A stretch of DNA of 64,000 nucleotides from assembly GCA_948567375.1 (NCBI GenBank), contig OX419755.1:54813001-54877000 (forward strand), in the 5' to 3' direction. A program made the translations under genes and the position numbers. A model generated the notes under the pieces. It was not told the origin of the DNA, made no database searches, and was given only the letters and a program-made list of their open reading frames with translations. This document shows, in pieces, positions 48,836 to 61,649 of this stretch (positions are counted from its first letter, which is position 1; every line of letters begins with the position of its first letter). The stretch is from Lunularia cruciata (taxonomy: Eukaryota; Streptophyta; Marchantiopsida; Lunulariales; Lunulariaceae).

Positions 48836-48929
48836 CCTTGCAGCCTTATTGGCTCAATGGAAAAGAGAAAAAGTGGAGGTAGGAAGAGGACAAGTGCACA
48901 AAGGTTGAGGAAGATAAAATCACAATTGA

Positions 48930-49090
48930 TTATTGTGAATGGAGTCTTAGAAGAAAATCAAGTGAGAGTATTGATAGACCCTAGAGCAATAAAGAAACTT
49001 TTTATCTTGCTCTATACTAATAAGGTTAGGATTGACCTAGAGAAGGATGAGAATGAAGAAATAGAGTTGCCTAATGGTTAGGTAGAGAAG
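48930..49090 (+). pseudogene. Family-B aspartic protease remnant
   Basis: Reads NGVLEENQVRVLIDPRA, the region that in gypsy proteases carries the D[S/T]GA active site. Here the triad reads DPRA, so it is inactive. Confidence 0.7.
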
Positions 49091-49439
49091 ATTGAGTTAT
49101 TACCTACAAAGGTAGCACTCTTTATAGGAGAGCATCAAGAAGAGTTTGAGTGGTGAGTGATATGGTTAGCTCATTATGATGCAATCTTAGCCATACCGTG
49201 GACTGAGCACTACAACCTCACAATCAATTGGAGAAAGAAAGTAGTGAGAAATTACCAATGAAATATCATTGGGATTAAAGAAAGATCATACAAGCAAGAA
49301 ATGTCTCTCTATGTTATAGGGACAACAACTATTGTAAGACAAATAGATGTTTTATGGGCCTAATAAGAGAAGTCCAAAGTGCACAACTTGATGGAAAAAT
49401 TCTTGAGAAATTGAAAAATGTGGTCAATGAGCTTCAAAA

Positions 49440-50290
49440 TGTCTTCTTGAATGACCTACCCTCAAGATTACCACCAAAAAGGAGAGTAGATCATAAAATC
49501 AAGATACTTCCTAAGAAGATACCTCCTTGTAGGGCCCCATATCAACTATCACCTCATGAGTAGGAGTGTAAGGCTCAAATCAAGGACATGATGTATGTTT
49601 ATTCAACCTAACATATAATTATATGGGGCTCTTGTCTTGTTTGTGAAGAAGAAGACCAATATAATGCACATGTGCATTGAACATGTGCACCCTAAATCAA
49701 CAAAAAAATGAAGAACAAATATCCCTTACACCACATGGATGACTTGTTCAATCAACTCAATGAATTTAAACACTTCACCAAGCTTGATATGTGGAGCGGT
49801 TACCACCAAATCAAGATTGTGGAGGAAGACATACATAAAAAAACCTTTCAAACAAGGCATGGTTACCTAGTGATGTTGTTTGGCCTCACCAATGCACCAG
49901 CCACTTTCATGAGTTTAATGAATGAAGTATCTTTTTCACACTTGGATAAATTTGTTATCATTTTCCTAGATGACATCTTAGTCTATAGTAGGATGATGAC
50001 AGAGCACAAGCAACATCTAAAAGAAGTTCTCCCTATTCTATGATAGAATAAGTTGTATACCAAAATCTCAAAGTGCAATTTTGGCAAGTCAAAAATAGAC
50101 TACTTGGGGCATAGAGTAAGTGCAAATGGTATTTAAGTATTAATAGATAAAATAAAGATCACTCAAAAATAGGATGCTCTAAAAGATCAGACTCAACTCA
50201 AGAGTCTCTTGGGGTTGATGGGGTTCTATAATTGATTTTTCAAGGACTTATCCAAGGTTGCACAACCTCTAATGGCACTACTTGGCAAGG
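49440..50290 (+). pseudogene. Family-B reverse transcriptase remnant
   Basis: RVDHKIKILP near 49485, YPLHHMDDLFNQL near 49720, FTKLDMWSGYHQIKI near 49778, FGLTNAPATF near 49880 and FLDDILVYS near 49968, the YxDD-type catalytic box written LDD as in gypsy, then LGHRVSANG near 50108. This is the best-kept part of the element. At least six stops. Confidence 0.9.
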
Positions 50291-50299
50291 AAAAGAAGT

Positions 50300-50760
50300 G
50301 GATGTGAGGTACCACATAAGAATTGGCCTTTTAAGAATTGAAAGATGGATTACTACATGCACCAATCTTGAAATGGTATGACCCAAAATGTCCAATCAAG
50401 TTGGCAACATATGCATTAGGCATAGCAAAAGGAGCAATCCTACATCAATGACAGATGGCACCAAGTTGCAAATTTCTCTCAAAAGTTGTTACCAATAGAA
50501 CACAACTATCAAAACACCAAATGAGAAGAGCTGGTCATTGTCCTTGCAACCAAGCATTGAAAGCACTATCTTGGAAAGAAGGCATTTGTCGTGGAGATAG
50601 AACACAAACCTCTAATCTACCTTGAGATACAAAAAGATCTATCTCATTGATAGATTTGATGGGCAAAGTGGAAACAATGGTTCAACATGATGATCATATA
50701 TGTGAAAGGCAAGAAGCAACTTGCATATGCATTTACTTGAATACCTATGGCAAAAAATCT
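50300..50760 (+). pseudogene. Family-B RNase H remnant
   Basis: VEIEHKPLIYLEIQKDL near 50600 and IYVKGKKQLAYAFT near 50700 match the gypsy RNase H end. Stops intervene. Confidence 0.75.
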
Positions 50761-50919
50761 GGTGGTAGAAATCAAGATGAATTCAAAATTCTGGCCAAGG
50801 ATTCTTGTTGCTACAAAAATTGACCCATAGATTGTATGAGCTCATTCATCCAAAGGCGTCACCAATATCCAAGGACTCACCTTTCATGATGGCAAGTTAT
50901 GGATCCTAGATTCCACAAA

Positions 50920-51940
50920 TATAAGAACCTCAATCTTAGTGAAATGTCATGATTTTGCCATTGTAGGTCACATTGGAATGGGCAAGACCTAAGATGTAGT
51001 CAAATGCCATTATTATTGGCCCAAGATGAGCCAAAATATGATGGAATATATTCAAAGTTGGTATCAACAAAAATAAAGTTTCTAATTAAGCTTCCATAAG
51101 ACTCCTTCAACCCCTCCATACTCCTACACAACTTTGGGAATAAATAAGCATGGATCTGGTTTGTCTATTGCCCAAGACCACCTCATGGTTTGACTCTATT
51201 GTAGTCTTTATTGACCAATTTAGCAAAATGATTCATGTGCATCCTACCTCTAAGGACATGAATGCTTCACAATTAACTCAATTGTACTTAGATATAGTCT
51301 TTTCTCACCATGTCCTATCTTGAGTGCTCATCATTGATAAAGACACTCAATACACTAGTTTGTTTGAAGAACAATCTTTGGCATATTCAAAACCAAATTG
51401 GCCATGTCTATGGCTTACCATCCATAGCTCAATAGAAAAATAGAGTGGGCTAATCGCGCTATTAAGGATATGCTATAGGGTTTCACCTTAGATGAGAAAG
51501 AAAGTCCTTAATTCTATTGGTAGAATTTTCCTACAACAATTCAATGAATGCATCCATACAAGTCACACCATTCTTCCTCATGTATGGAGAGCATCCTTTC
51601 ATACCTTTGAGCTTGATGAGATCCACCTAATGGCTACCAAGTTTGACGTTGTCAATACTTTTTTTTTTAGAATCCAATAGGGTGTGGAGAATGCCAAGCA
51701 CAGGTTGCAAATTGCACAAAATTGACAAAAATAATATGTAGATGAAAATTTTTAGCACATGGAGTTCAATGTTGGGGATCAAGTGTGGCTGACCATAACC
51801 AACCTCAAGTTAGTTGGCCCTCATAAGCTCAAATCTTGTTTTATTGGGCCTTTTTCCATTTTCTAGTGAATTGGCATAGTGGCCTATCACCTTGAGCTAT
51901 TGCCACACATGAAGATCCATCTAGTGTTCCATGTTTTCTT
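50920..51940 (+). pseudogene. Family-B integrase remnant
   Basis: CHDFAIVGHIGMGKT near 50945 and VVKCHYYWPKMSQNMMEYI near 51000 (zinc-binding N-terminal region), SMDLVCLLPKTTSWFDSIVVFID near 51150 and KMIHVHPTSKD near 51228 (catalytic core; the first Asp of DDE is in the D of SMDL), DKDTQYTS near 51338. Several stops. Confidence 0.85.
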
Positions 51941-52029
51941 ACTAAATAGATATGCATCCTAACCACCCTACTTATTTTCCATATAAGAAATTTGACCTTG
52001 TCCAACACTCATTGATGGCACAAAGGAAT

Positions 52030-52160
52030 ATGAAGTTGAACGCATTCTCTAGAAATGCATCCGGGGCACCTACCATCCGCGTGTGGAATATCTTGTATAT
52101 TGGAAAGTGTACCCATTGTATGAGGCAACATGGGAGCCAACAGCCAACTTGACCCATGCA
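52030..52160 (+). pseudogene. Chromodomain remnant of family B
   Basis: EVERIL, a stop, then YLVYWK, then YEATWEPTANLTHA at about 52085-52155. This is the core of a C-terminal integrase chromodomain, so the element is a chromovirus. Chromodomains of this kind are thought to guide insertion toward marked chromatin. Confidence 0.88.
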
Positions 52161-54162
52161 CCAATGTTATGTTGTGGTTTGGGTAACCCCTAAAAAAGTA
52201 AACTACACTTTTAGGGATGGAGTAGGTTGTGTGATGGATCACATGGTTGAGTTGTTGCCATGTGAGAAATCTATATGCATTTAAGTGGCTAGCCATGTGG
52301 ATTACAATCTTATCCTTTTCAAGTGCTGATGTACATAGTTGATAAAGAGTTGAGAGAAAGGCATGTGTTTTCAATTTTAGGAGTCTTGAGTGAGAAGAGG
52401 ACTTTTAGAGTGAGAATTGAGCAGAACATGGATGCCAAGGCATAGGAGGAAGCATTTGAGCAGGAGATGTCTCATGCTCCTAATCTACCAATCCCAAATC
52501 CTTTTCTCATTAAGCTTTAGATTCTCTACTATGATGACTTATGGGACTAGATGGTGGCACATTTCAGGGCGGCATTCACAAAGTCAATGATGGAAAACCC
52601 AGGTCCTATCATCCTTCTAATGCTTAATCATGAGCAAGTTTGGGATTTAATAATTTATGTGTTCTTGAAGTAGAGGAAGGATTTAAAATTGTTCATGAGC
52701 TTCAAAGTGGAGTTATGTGGTCCATTTGTCAAAAAGTGAAGAGGCTAAATAACAAATTTGTAAGAATTTGGATCCCAATAAGGGAAGCCTTGACTTCTTT
52801 GATGATTGAAGGACCTATGAGAGTGCATTGGAGAATACAAGACCATGGTTGGAGAGAGAAGGTAACAGGCTACAATTTAGAGACTAAAATCAAGTGATTT
52901 AAATAGATTCTTAGGGGTATATGATCAATTGAATTCAAAGGGGTAGAATTTGTAGTCAGATGAGTAAATTGGATAATTTGGGGAGCCTCATGATACATTT
53001 TCATGATTTGTAAGTAGAAAGAGTGCTTATAGTACTGAGCACAAGAAATTCTAGTTCTAGATTAACTTCTAATTAAATTTGGAGCTTTTGGGAAGTAAGG
53101 TATTGGAGATGAGTTGATGATCAAGTTTGCAATTTTGGTCACTCCCCAACTTGTGATTCAAATCACCTTATGAATAGCTTCTATGAAAAATATGGTCACC
53201 TCAAGATTCATAGAGAATGAAAACTGGCTATAAGTTCCATTGAACAATCACTACTAAATGCCAACTCTTTTATTTTTGTGACCATGATTAAAGATTTTAG
53301 GTTACTAGAGTGTCTTTAAGGACTATATGTATTTCTAATCTAGAAATCTGGTGGCAATTGCAAAGACCTAAGAGCAAACCTTCTTTTACGGATTTCAAAA
53401 TTAGGATGAAAACCTACAAAAAGCTTGCAAATTGGAGACCTTGTCAAGGGAGTTGTAATGGTCAAGTTGTGGCTTATTTTATATCATTGGAAAGCTTATC
53501 TCATAGGCTTTCAATTGGATTCTAGAAAACTTGAATCCAAGTTACAAAGAAAATTTTATGTCTATATGAGTTGTGCAGAGTTTTCCCTATAAAAAAAGAT
53601 ATAGAATGTCCCCACTTGGATTAGAAATTTGTTGAAATTTGGAGTACATATTGGAGAAAGCTTGGAGTATAAACTGAAATTAGCTTGAGGAAAGAGCAAG
53701 AAGGCTCTGAAGCTTGTTTTCAACAAAAAGCATGGAGAGTTATTGTTGAATTGTTGTGATCAGATACTCTTTGTGTTTGCATGCTTGTTTGTATGCTTAG
53801 TTGGTTTGGATTGGTGTGTAGGCGTTGCCCTTAGGCTCCTCCCTTCTAAGTGTGCTATGTTTTCTCCTTGGTAATGCTCAAAGTGATGACCAGATGACCA
53901 GCAGACCAAGAGTATGTGTTGTGATGACAAGTCGGTTACTCTACTATCCGATAGAAGGAATACTAGAAGCAAGAGTGAAAGGTTCCAATGATCGAGCAAC
54001 ATATGAGCTCAGACTAGTAGTGACAAATATATGCACAACCTTTGATCAGTTAACTCCACAGCTAGGCACCCAATGTGTTTCCAAACTTAGAAAGGCAAAT
54101 TACGACATTGGTGTTAGTGCAATCTTTTGAGCAACAACTTTGCAACAAGGACGTTGTGTCTT
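52161..54162 (+). other. Family-B long 3' untranslated region
   Basis: Two kilobases without a recognised protein. The stretch 53760-54000 has blocks resembling the family-A leader (GTGATGACCAGATGACC, AGACCAAGAGTATGTGTTGTGATG). A 101-codon open frame at 53825-54130 is not recognised and may be chance. Confidence 0.5.
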
Positions 54163-54175
54163 AAAAGGGGGGAAG
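54163..54175 (+). other. Polypurine tract of family B
   Basis: AAAAGGGGGGAAG immediately before the 3' LTR, as expected for plus-strand priming. Confidence 0.85.
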
Positions 54176-54177
54176 TT

Positions 54178-54777
54178 TGTAATACCATTAGTTAGACATA
54201 TTATCTAGAGGTGAAATTTTGGCTGGGTAGCATCTATAAGGATGTTATATATGATGGACTAAGTAATCAGATAAACGTTTCACCAAAAGAGTACTTCTAC
54301 TAATAGTGCAAGAGCCAAAAAACACCTTGAAAACTTCATTGCCAATTTTGGAGGCCTAAACAAAGGAATTAGGTCTTGCAAATGGAAAAATTCTCTACTT
54401 ATTAGATGATAAGGCTTACCTTCTCCTCCCATGGTTTTTCTTGTCAAGAGCTTTCCAATGGTATCTCATCCATGGGATTTTGAGCTTCCTCTAGGAATAT
54501 TCTCTAAATATTCCCTTTGGTCAAACTTGTTTGACCAACCAAATAAGACAAAAACCAACACGTCACCCATCCATGTAAATAAACTAAGGGATTAATGACA
54601 CTAACATGTCGTTAATCCATGTATCTGATCCAAGGGTAGAGCTTCCTTTGATAGAATCCTCTTTGCTATATAATAAAGATAAGGTGCTCCTTTGAGGCAT
54701 TGTAGTATTGAGTGTGAAACATTGTGTTTCTTCTCTTGTGTTTCTCTTGAGGGTTCACTTATCCTTGGAATATTACA
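54178..54777 (+). repeat. Family-B 3' LTR
   Basis: 600 bp, TGTAATACCA to GGAATATTACA. Differs from the 5' LTR by many substitutions and small indels, which indicates an old insertion. A TATA-like TGCTATATAATAAAG lies at about 54663. Confidence 0.92.
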
Positions 54778-55159
54778 TAGAGTTAGTCCGGTGTTGATTT
54801 TTGAGATGGAGAGTTTTGTTTAGACTTCTTGTGATTGGACCTCCTCCATTCTTTGCTTCTTGTTTGTGCATCATGTTTGTATGAGGTGCCTTGACGTCAG
54901 AGCATTGGTGTTCTAGTATCCTCTTGGTAGTAAGGCTAGAGTGATGACCAATCAGACTATTTATATTTCTCTATAGTGAGATAAAAAGTGATAACCTATA
55001 GACCATGAGAGTGTGTGTTGTGATGGTAGGTTATAGGTCATCCTTTCTCCTAGTGTAATTGTCACAATTAGAGCTACATTAGTGACTTGTGTTCAATTGG
55101 TGGTGATCCTTGGTGGGGTACTTGTATTGGTTAAGGTTGTGGTTTGAGTTACATTGTCA

Positions 55160-56150
55160 CAATTGAGTTCTTTTGAGATTCCAAAGGAGATATCACTATT
55201 GTATGTAGTGGGTTTATACGGAATGGCAGTTGATATCAACCCGTATCTCACATCCCAATGAGGAAGGAGATTGACTCTGATTTGGAGTTTGATACATGAG
55301 CTTATTCAATTAAGAGTGCACTTGGTGTATCCATATCATTTTTATGGAAGATGGACAAGATTTAATGGGCCTCCAAAGGCCCCAAGCGCTACTCTAGTAT
55401 AGTGGGTACCATTGAGTTGGATAACTTCATCCAAGAGTTTGATAATTAGTGTGATCTATAGCAGATGTGGAACTTGACATTGTTCACACCCTTCATGGTA
55501 TGGAAGGGGTTGTTTCAGCACTTGTAAGGTCCACCAATTCTTGACTATCATGAGTTCAAGAGAGCTCACTTGGAGGAAATTGTGCTCTGGAGATAGTATT
55601 GGTCTCTAAACTACATTCTATCACTTCAAGCTTGGTTGCTGAGAGTAGATTGATAGTACTCATGAGTTCTAGCTCTAGCAGCATTGGTGGATCTAGCGGA
55701 GGTGCACTAGTGGGAGATGGTACTTTTATGAGTGGGAGTACCACTACAAGAGGTGGTGCAATACTAGGGTTTAACCCCATGGTAGAATTCTTCCAATGCT
55801 TGAGGCAGAACTACCAAGGAGTGCGGATTGACAAGTTGAAGAGCTTGCAAGAGTTCTGATGGAATGCTAGGGAGAGCCTATGCAAGGCTTACACTTGCTC
55901 AAGATGGCTGATAAGTTTCACTCAAGGAGTTACTTAGGCCCAAGCGGTCCAATTTTGGTATGGTATCCTACAAATTTGTGATGTAGAGCATGTGATGCTC
56001 CGTTATTATAGGCTTCTTCACCTACTTTGGCAATGGTCTTTAGTTTGGTTGAGCACATTGATCTCAACATGATGGAGGAGAGAGTGGTGACATCATGATT
56101 TGGTAGGGAGACCTTATCTAGAATTGTCATATCTTATTTGAGTGTGGTTC
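55160..56150 (+). pseudogene. Family-A gag-like remnant
   Basis: Broken frames include NFIQEFD near 55425, DYHEFKRAHLEE near 55540, SSSSSIGGSSGG near 55665 and WNARESLCKAYTCSRWLI near 55865. The last resembles the conserved E-(S/A)-(L/F)...AY.R...L segment of gypsy Gag. Not strong enough to place in a clade. Confidence 0.5.
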
Positions 56151-57327
56151 TAGTGGAAGAATAAACTTATTTATTGTGGCACTTTAGAGTTCATGTATGA
56201 CTTATATGTGAGTTGTGCTTCTATATTGTATGGTGTTGATAGCCATATATGTTATGTAGTGATGTATATATGCATGACACCTCATCTAGAATTGTTAGGA
56301 TGATAATCTTCTTCTCCAATATATGTTTATATGAGTGACTCATTCATTTTGCTAGCATTTTGTTGCAACAAGTTGCTTTTATAATAATATAATATATGTA
56401 TTCCTACCCTTTTAAACTATGTGGAAGACATTGCTTCATCTCTTTTTGTTAATTATGATGTAGTTTGTTGTTACTCTCATATTGAAATATATAGGCTAAG
56501 ATTTTTATAATATTAACATTTATTCTAGTAGGATATGTTAAATTTGTGTATTGAATATGTTTGATTTAAATTTCTATTAAGGTTGGCTAAATATTAGATA
56601 ATATATTTTTATAATATTAAACAGTCAAGATAATTATATTTCTCAAATATAATCTATCTATGTAGAGTTGAAATCTATGTATGGTTGAGAACTAGAATTA
56701 TTCTACTTGTCTACTTATAGTAGATATTCAAAGAGTAACGTTATCTTCTTGCATATCAATATATTTCTATTATGCTAAATTTAATAAATAATATTTTCAT
56801 TACATTTAAGATATTCAAATATAATAAAATATAAATACTTTATAATATATATTAAAAATTACATATAAATTTTTATTATTTAATATCCAATTGTGAAAAT
56901 TAAGCATAAAATATGGGAACTCAAATATGTCATATTAACAACTTTAGTATCCAATATAAAAAGTTAAATCTCCATTTTAGATAGAAATTGTCCTATTAGA
57001 TAGATAGATGAGTGCTTAGATATCCAAAAATGTTGAATTCAAAAAAAATTCAGTTCTTCAGAAAATTAGATCCTTTGCATGTTTAAACAAAACATCTCTT
57101 ACTATCTTGCAAAAACAAGAAGTCTTTGCTTTATTTTCTTCTCTTTATAAAATTGCAAGCAAATAAAGTTAGTCCATAGATATCTAACACTTACTTATGA
57201 AATCTCCTAATTTTGCTTCAACCTATGATTTAGTATGCTTTGGTCAATAGCTATGAATCCAAGTATTTATAATTTATTATTAGAGATACTATTTACACCA
57301 CCTTCTTATATATATATATAATAAATT
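56151..57327. other. AT-rich sequence, no gene
   Basis: Extremely AT-rich with stops in all frames. A partial extra copy of the MITE-like end (GATACTATTTACACCACC) lies at about 57286-57303, and a (TA)n run follows. Confidence 0.45.
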
Positions 57328-57466
57328 AGAAATACTATTTACACCACATTTTTTGCTATTTCTACTGCAATTTACCAAAGACTCCAACATTGGGATTAGT
57401 TTAGGGGTGATTAATTTATTGTGTTGTGGTGGAAATAGCAAAACTTGTGGTGGAAATAGTACTTCT
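57328..57466. mobile_element. MITE-like element with ~44-bp terminal inverted repeats
   Basis: Left arm 57328-57371 (AGAAATACTATTTACACCAC, ...TTTGCTATTTCTACTGCAA) pairs with the right arm 57421-57466 (GTTGTGGTGGAAATAGCAAAA...GGTGGAAATAGTACTTCT). The middle is about 50 bp. Small size, AT-rich centre and imperfect inverted ends fit a MITE. No transposase and no clear target duplication (TA or TTA possible). Confidence 0.75.
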
Positions 57467-58849
57467 CATAATTTAATTTATTATGTTTCTTAATAGTCCT
57501 CCTTTCATTGAACCATAATTTTATTTCTAATATTCTTTTACTATTAAAATTAGGTTTCTTTATTCTTTTTATACAACTTAATAAGTTTATAACACCATTA
57601 AGATCTTCTCTAATTCTAGCATATTAGTTCCATACTTATATGAGTAAAGGCATTAAGTGGATATAAGTAAGACTACAACTTTTCCCAAATACTTAGAAGC
57701 ATTAAGTAATTCTTTTAGCAATATATGTTCAATGATATCAATAAAAGTATACATAACTTCTTTGGTACCAATTTGGAATTAAAAATTAAAAAAGGAAACA
57801 CTTTCTTTGATACACTACCAAATAAATTTTGTGAACTAAGAAACTTATGCAATAAAGATTCTTTATTTGCACCAAAGTACTTAAAATGGAGCATTATTTT
57901 CTCCATTATTCAGATTGATTAGAGTACATGCACCTAATAGATTTCTTTATTTGATCAATTTAATATATTTTAATGTGTTTATTTTAATCAACTTAAATAT
58001 GAAAACCTGGGTAATGCAATATCTCAACTAAGCAATGAAAAATTTATTTCATTGAATATCAAGAATCAAAACCTATTAGATTATGGTTGCTTGCTCCAAA
58101 TTCTTGTTTATCTTACAAATAAACTCACAAATTTTATTGCACAAGATGTAAAAGATCTTTTCACAAGGGGATCTGGATTCTTTAACCAAGAGTTCATCTC
58201 TTTTATGTATTTTTAGAACTAAAAAAATATTTAGGTTTTGATTGAATAATGCTCCTTGTTAGAGCATAAAATACAAATTATTGCTCTCTTTATGATACTC
58301 TTGGTTATATTACTTGTAAGGATTCTATTCCTTTGATATTTCAATAATTATCTACCTAATAAAATATTGTTCAAATCAATTTACCTACTACACAAATGCT
58401 AACTTGACTAGTTTGTCAACGTAGTTTGGAGGTAATGTGAAGTATAAATATAAAATTCTAGCTTGATTTAAATTTGTGTTATTATTCCAAATACTTGTTA
58501 GTATATGTATCATTTTTGCCAAATTTACCTTTTCTTTGATTATTTTCTCATTATTTACATGGACTATTTACTGTTGGTTCTTCTGATAAAATCAAGCAAG
58601 TTGATATTATTGGATGATCTTATATGAGAACAGATGGATATCTTATGGATATAAAACCTAAAGACCCACGTAGAAACAATGCTTATTAGGTTTACATGAA
58701 AATATGAACCTCAAGCTTAATAATAGAAGACTCTTAGTAATATGAAGGATATATATAGAAAAATTAATCCTGTTGGTAGTACAAACAACACAATCTTGTT
58801 TAGCTTTTAGTTCAAATAATCCTTTGAATTGCAAATTTGTCTCAATTAG
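57467..58849. other. AT-rich sequence, no gene
   Basis: No open frame with recognisable similarity and no repeat border. Confidence 0.45.
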
Positions 58850-58892
58850 ACTTATATATATGTATATGTATATGTATCTATATATATATAAT
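58850..58892. repeat. TATA/TATG microsatellite
   Basis: Alternating TATATG and TATA units. Confidence 0.85.
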
Positions 58893-61029
58893 AAAATGCT
58901 TTCCAAATTCATTAAAATGTATATATTGAAGAGCTTATTTTGGACCCTCGGCATCCATATTCACTCTTAGCTATCATTTACTTCTCTCTTGGAAGAATTG
59001 TCAAGGAGATTGTGAATCTCTATACTATGCATTCTCTCCTAATATACTTTTAAGAATTTATGGTGATATTGCAAGAATTACCATTCTTGCTATATTAGAA
59101 AAATGGCAAAGATAGGTTGTTTTTTATTTTTATTTTAAAAATTTCTTAACATGATAAGTCTTTTTAAATATTAAAAATTCATAATATACTATATAAACTA
59201 TACTTACAATCATCAAATAGAAGATACATTATAATAAATAATTCTCGGGTTTATTTGGTTTTCAAACATGTGCTTATTGACTATCATATATTACTCAACC
59301 CAAACAAAAAATTATGAGCTCTTCAAATAAGCTCATATAGGGTTTATATCTCATGACTTCCCTAAGTGATCTTAATTTTCAAATGCATTCAAGTTGGCTA
59401 ACTCTAGATCCATGCATGGATTATTTTGGGTTTAACTTGAGAGTGCACAATGATTGATCAATATATAATTTTGAGTAGGATAACTCTAAGGATCCTCTTC
59501 CCATGGTAAGTGGTCCAAAGAGCTGTAACACAAAGGCCTTATCATATCTAGTATAGGTTGCTAATTTGGCATATGAGACAAATACAACTAACACAACATA
59601 TTAATGCAAAGTCAATTAATAAGTTCCTCACTTATAAATCTATCACTATTATAGTCTAGGTCTTTTTGATAACTACTTAAGGAACTGGTTTTCAAGTCAA
59701 AGACTTCACTAAAAGGTATTCATCAAGGCGTCTTATAATTAAATACTTCACCAACCAGTCTTCATCAATTGGTTAAATAGTTGAAGACTTCACTAAAATC
59801 TCTTCTCTTCAAGTCATGAAACTCAAATAGATGAGAACTTAAACCATAGTAATGATTAATCAAAGATGGTAGCATATCTATTACTATTTATTGTTTGAAA
59901 TGATTCAAATTTTGCAACTAGTAATAACATTTAAAAGATTATATGTTTACTTCATATAATAGAAAGTCTTCCATTAGGTCAAGTATGCAATGATTTGATA
60001 TTGATAATTATGCGCTCATTTTCAAAGGATATTCTTACCTCAAATTCCACAAAATCCTTTAGTTCAACTAATGATATTGCTTGATGCTTATTTGTAAATT
60101 GAATGGAACAAGGTTGATGCTTTCAAAAGAGATATATATGAAATCAAAATGAAATATATGTGAATATATCATGTTATCTACCAAAATTTTTCAAATTATA
60201 ATATTATAGGTGAACATATCAAGGTGCCCTAGGCTAATATTTTATGTTCCTATTACAGATTATTTGTAGTGGATAATGATACTTGATCCTCTAGCTTGAA
60301 CTCCAAATTTTACCTATATGTATCCAAAGACTTTATTTGTTGATTTTGTGCAATAATAAGCTTCTTTCTTGTATTTTTAAGTCCATGGTGGATGAAATAT
60401 GAAAACTCCTCAATAGCTACAACTTTGATAGTGATGCTCTTCCTATCGTAATAAGGAAAGCATGTTATTTACAATCAAAGTAGATTAGCATTTACTGTAT
60501 ATCAACTAAAATGGTGTGACACTTGTAGATGCATTAATTAAAGTATTATATGAAAAGTCTTCAAAAAAAGTGCATATTGTGCTTCTTCTATCTCATGCTT
60601 TTTTATTCAAGATGAACACATGTAATTTTTTTTCATTAATTCATCAGCTCTCCTTCTTTTTTAATTTAAGAGTGATAATTAATGGATATTGCTTACTTGT
60701 TGTGAAACCACTAAATAAATATGTTTATGATATACTTAAAAATTGACTATTATATCTCCAATGAGTATCATAGAAAGACCATATTAAGAGACGATAGTAT
60801 ATATATCAAACTCTATGTATAAAAAGCTCCTTAGTTGTTTCAATGGTCATATCTTACTCACCTATGTTCCTTTATAAATCTTAAGAGGTAAATTTGAGAT
60901 GGAACTTGACATTGGAGTCTAAAGACTTGAATTTACTCGTGCACAAAGTTGGATATGATATATAAAATTTCCAATGTCTTGTGGCATAACTAGTTAGATA
61001 CAATGGTGTTTACCTTTTTAGAGAACTCT
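58893..61029. other. AT-rich relic sequence
   Basis: Stops in all frames. ACTTCACTAAAA(G/T)-like and CTTCA(C/A)(C/T)AA units recur around 59700-59810 as a weak tandem pattern. Nothing else recognised. Confidence 0.4.
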
Positions 61030-61480
61030 CATTGAGATGGTTGTTGTAAGATCAAAACTATCCCAAACATCTTACTATTTAAAAATTTACAAAAACCAAT
61101 TAGTGTGTATCAAGCAAAGGAAAATCTTCTCAATTTTAGGAGGTGTATTTCAAGCTATAAATGAATACTTATTGATAAAAAATAAGTTTGTGAGAAGAGC
61201 TAAGAGGAATTTTGAGTGCAAGTATGTAATGTAAGTTAATAAGAGCAAACAACAAGTAGAGTATTAAGTGGGAGAAAATTTTTGGTTGGGTATGAGATAT
61301 CTCACCCTTCAAAATATTGAAACCTTATAATTCTTTGCCAAGTTTGTTGGCCCTTACATGAACAAGGAAATTATATTTGAAGATGAAAAAATATTAGGGC
61401 TCTAAAACTTACCACACACTTAACCTCTCATGTCTTAAAAAAAGAGTACTTAAGAAATCATTTATATATTGATCAAGAGG
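61030..61480 (+). pseudogene. Possible gypsy integrase C-terminal remnant
   Basis: Reads like NKSKQQVEY..GENFWL near 61240 and FFAKFVGPYMNKEIIF near 61330, the region after the integrase core in gypsy elements (often KLxxKFxGPYxV). Strongly broken. Medium-low certainty. Confidence 0.5.
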
Positions 61481-61649
61481 AGGTATTTGAGCTTCAAAAA
61501 ATAAATTTTCAAGATAGAATTGAGATTAAGAGTGAGATAAAGCACAAACTAAGTTCAAGATCAAGAGGCAATATCATTAGAAAGTAATAAAATGTTATAA
61601 TTATGTTGCAAAGGTAAATTTAGAACATGCTAAAGAGGTTTCTCAAGAG

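Larger units (their letters stand above)
46208..54777 (+). mobile_element. Complete but dead Ty3/gypsy chromovirus (family B)
   Basis: An 8,570-bp element with LTRs 46208-46780 and 54178-54777, both TGTAAT...ATTACA. A Met-tRNA-type primer site TGGTATCAAAGC (46782-46793) follows the first LTR and a purine tract AAAAGGGGGGAAG (54163-54175) precedes the second. Domains appear in gypsy order: gag, protease, reverse transcriptase, RNase H, integrase, chromodomain. Target duplications are CATAG before and TAGAG after, each one change from CAGAG, which is what the empty site at 432-436 shows. Dozens of in-frame stops, mostly TAG/TGA where TGG, CAG or CGA are expected, point to C-to-T decay. A long 3' region (52160-54177) has no recognised protein. 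Confidence 0.93.
44755..56150 (+). mobile_element. Family-A LTR retrotransposon, decayed copy interrupted by family B
   Basis: 44755-46207 and 54778-about 55200 match the reversed 1-1830 sequence in order, and 46208-54777 is an insertion between them. The LTR is 44755-46194 (TGTCATGAT... to TGCTA), followed by the damaged primer-binding site. After the insertion comes the leader and then a gag-like region (about 55160-56150). Compared with the first copy most CpG and CHG sites are changed to TpG or CpA. The CAA and TGA content is high and every reading frame is broken. There is no visible 3' LTR, so the element is truncated at about 56150. Confidence 0.82.
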
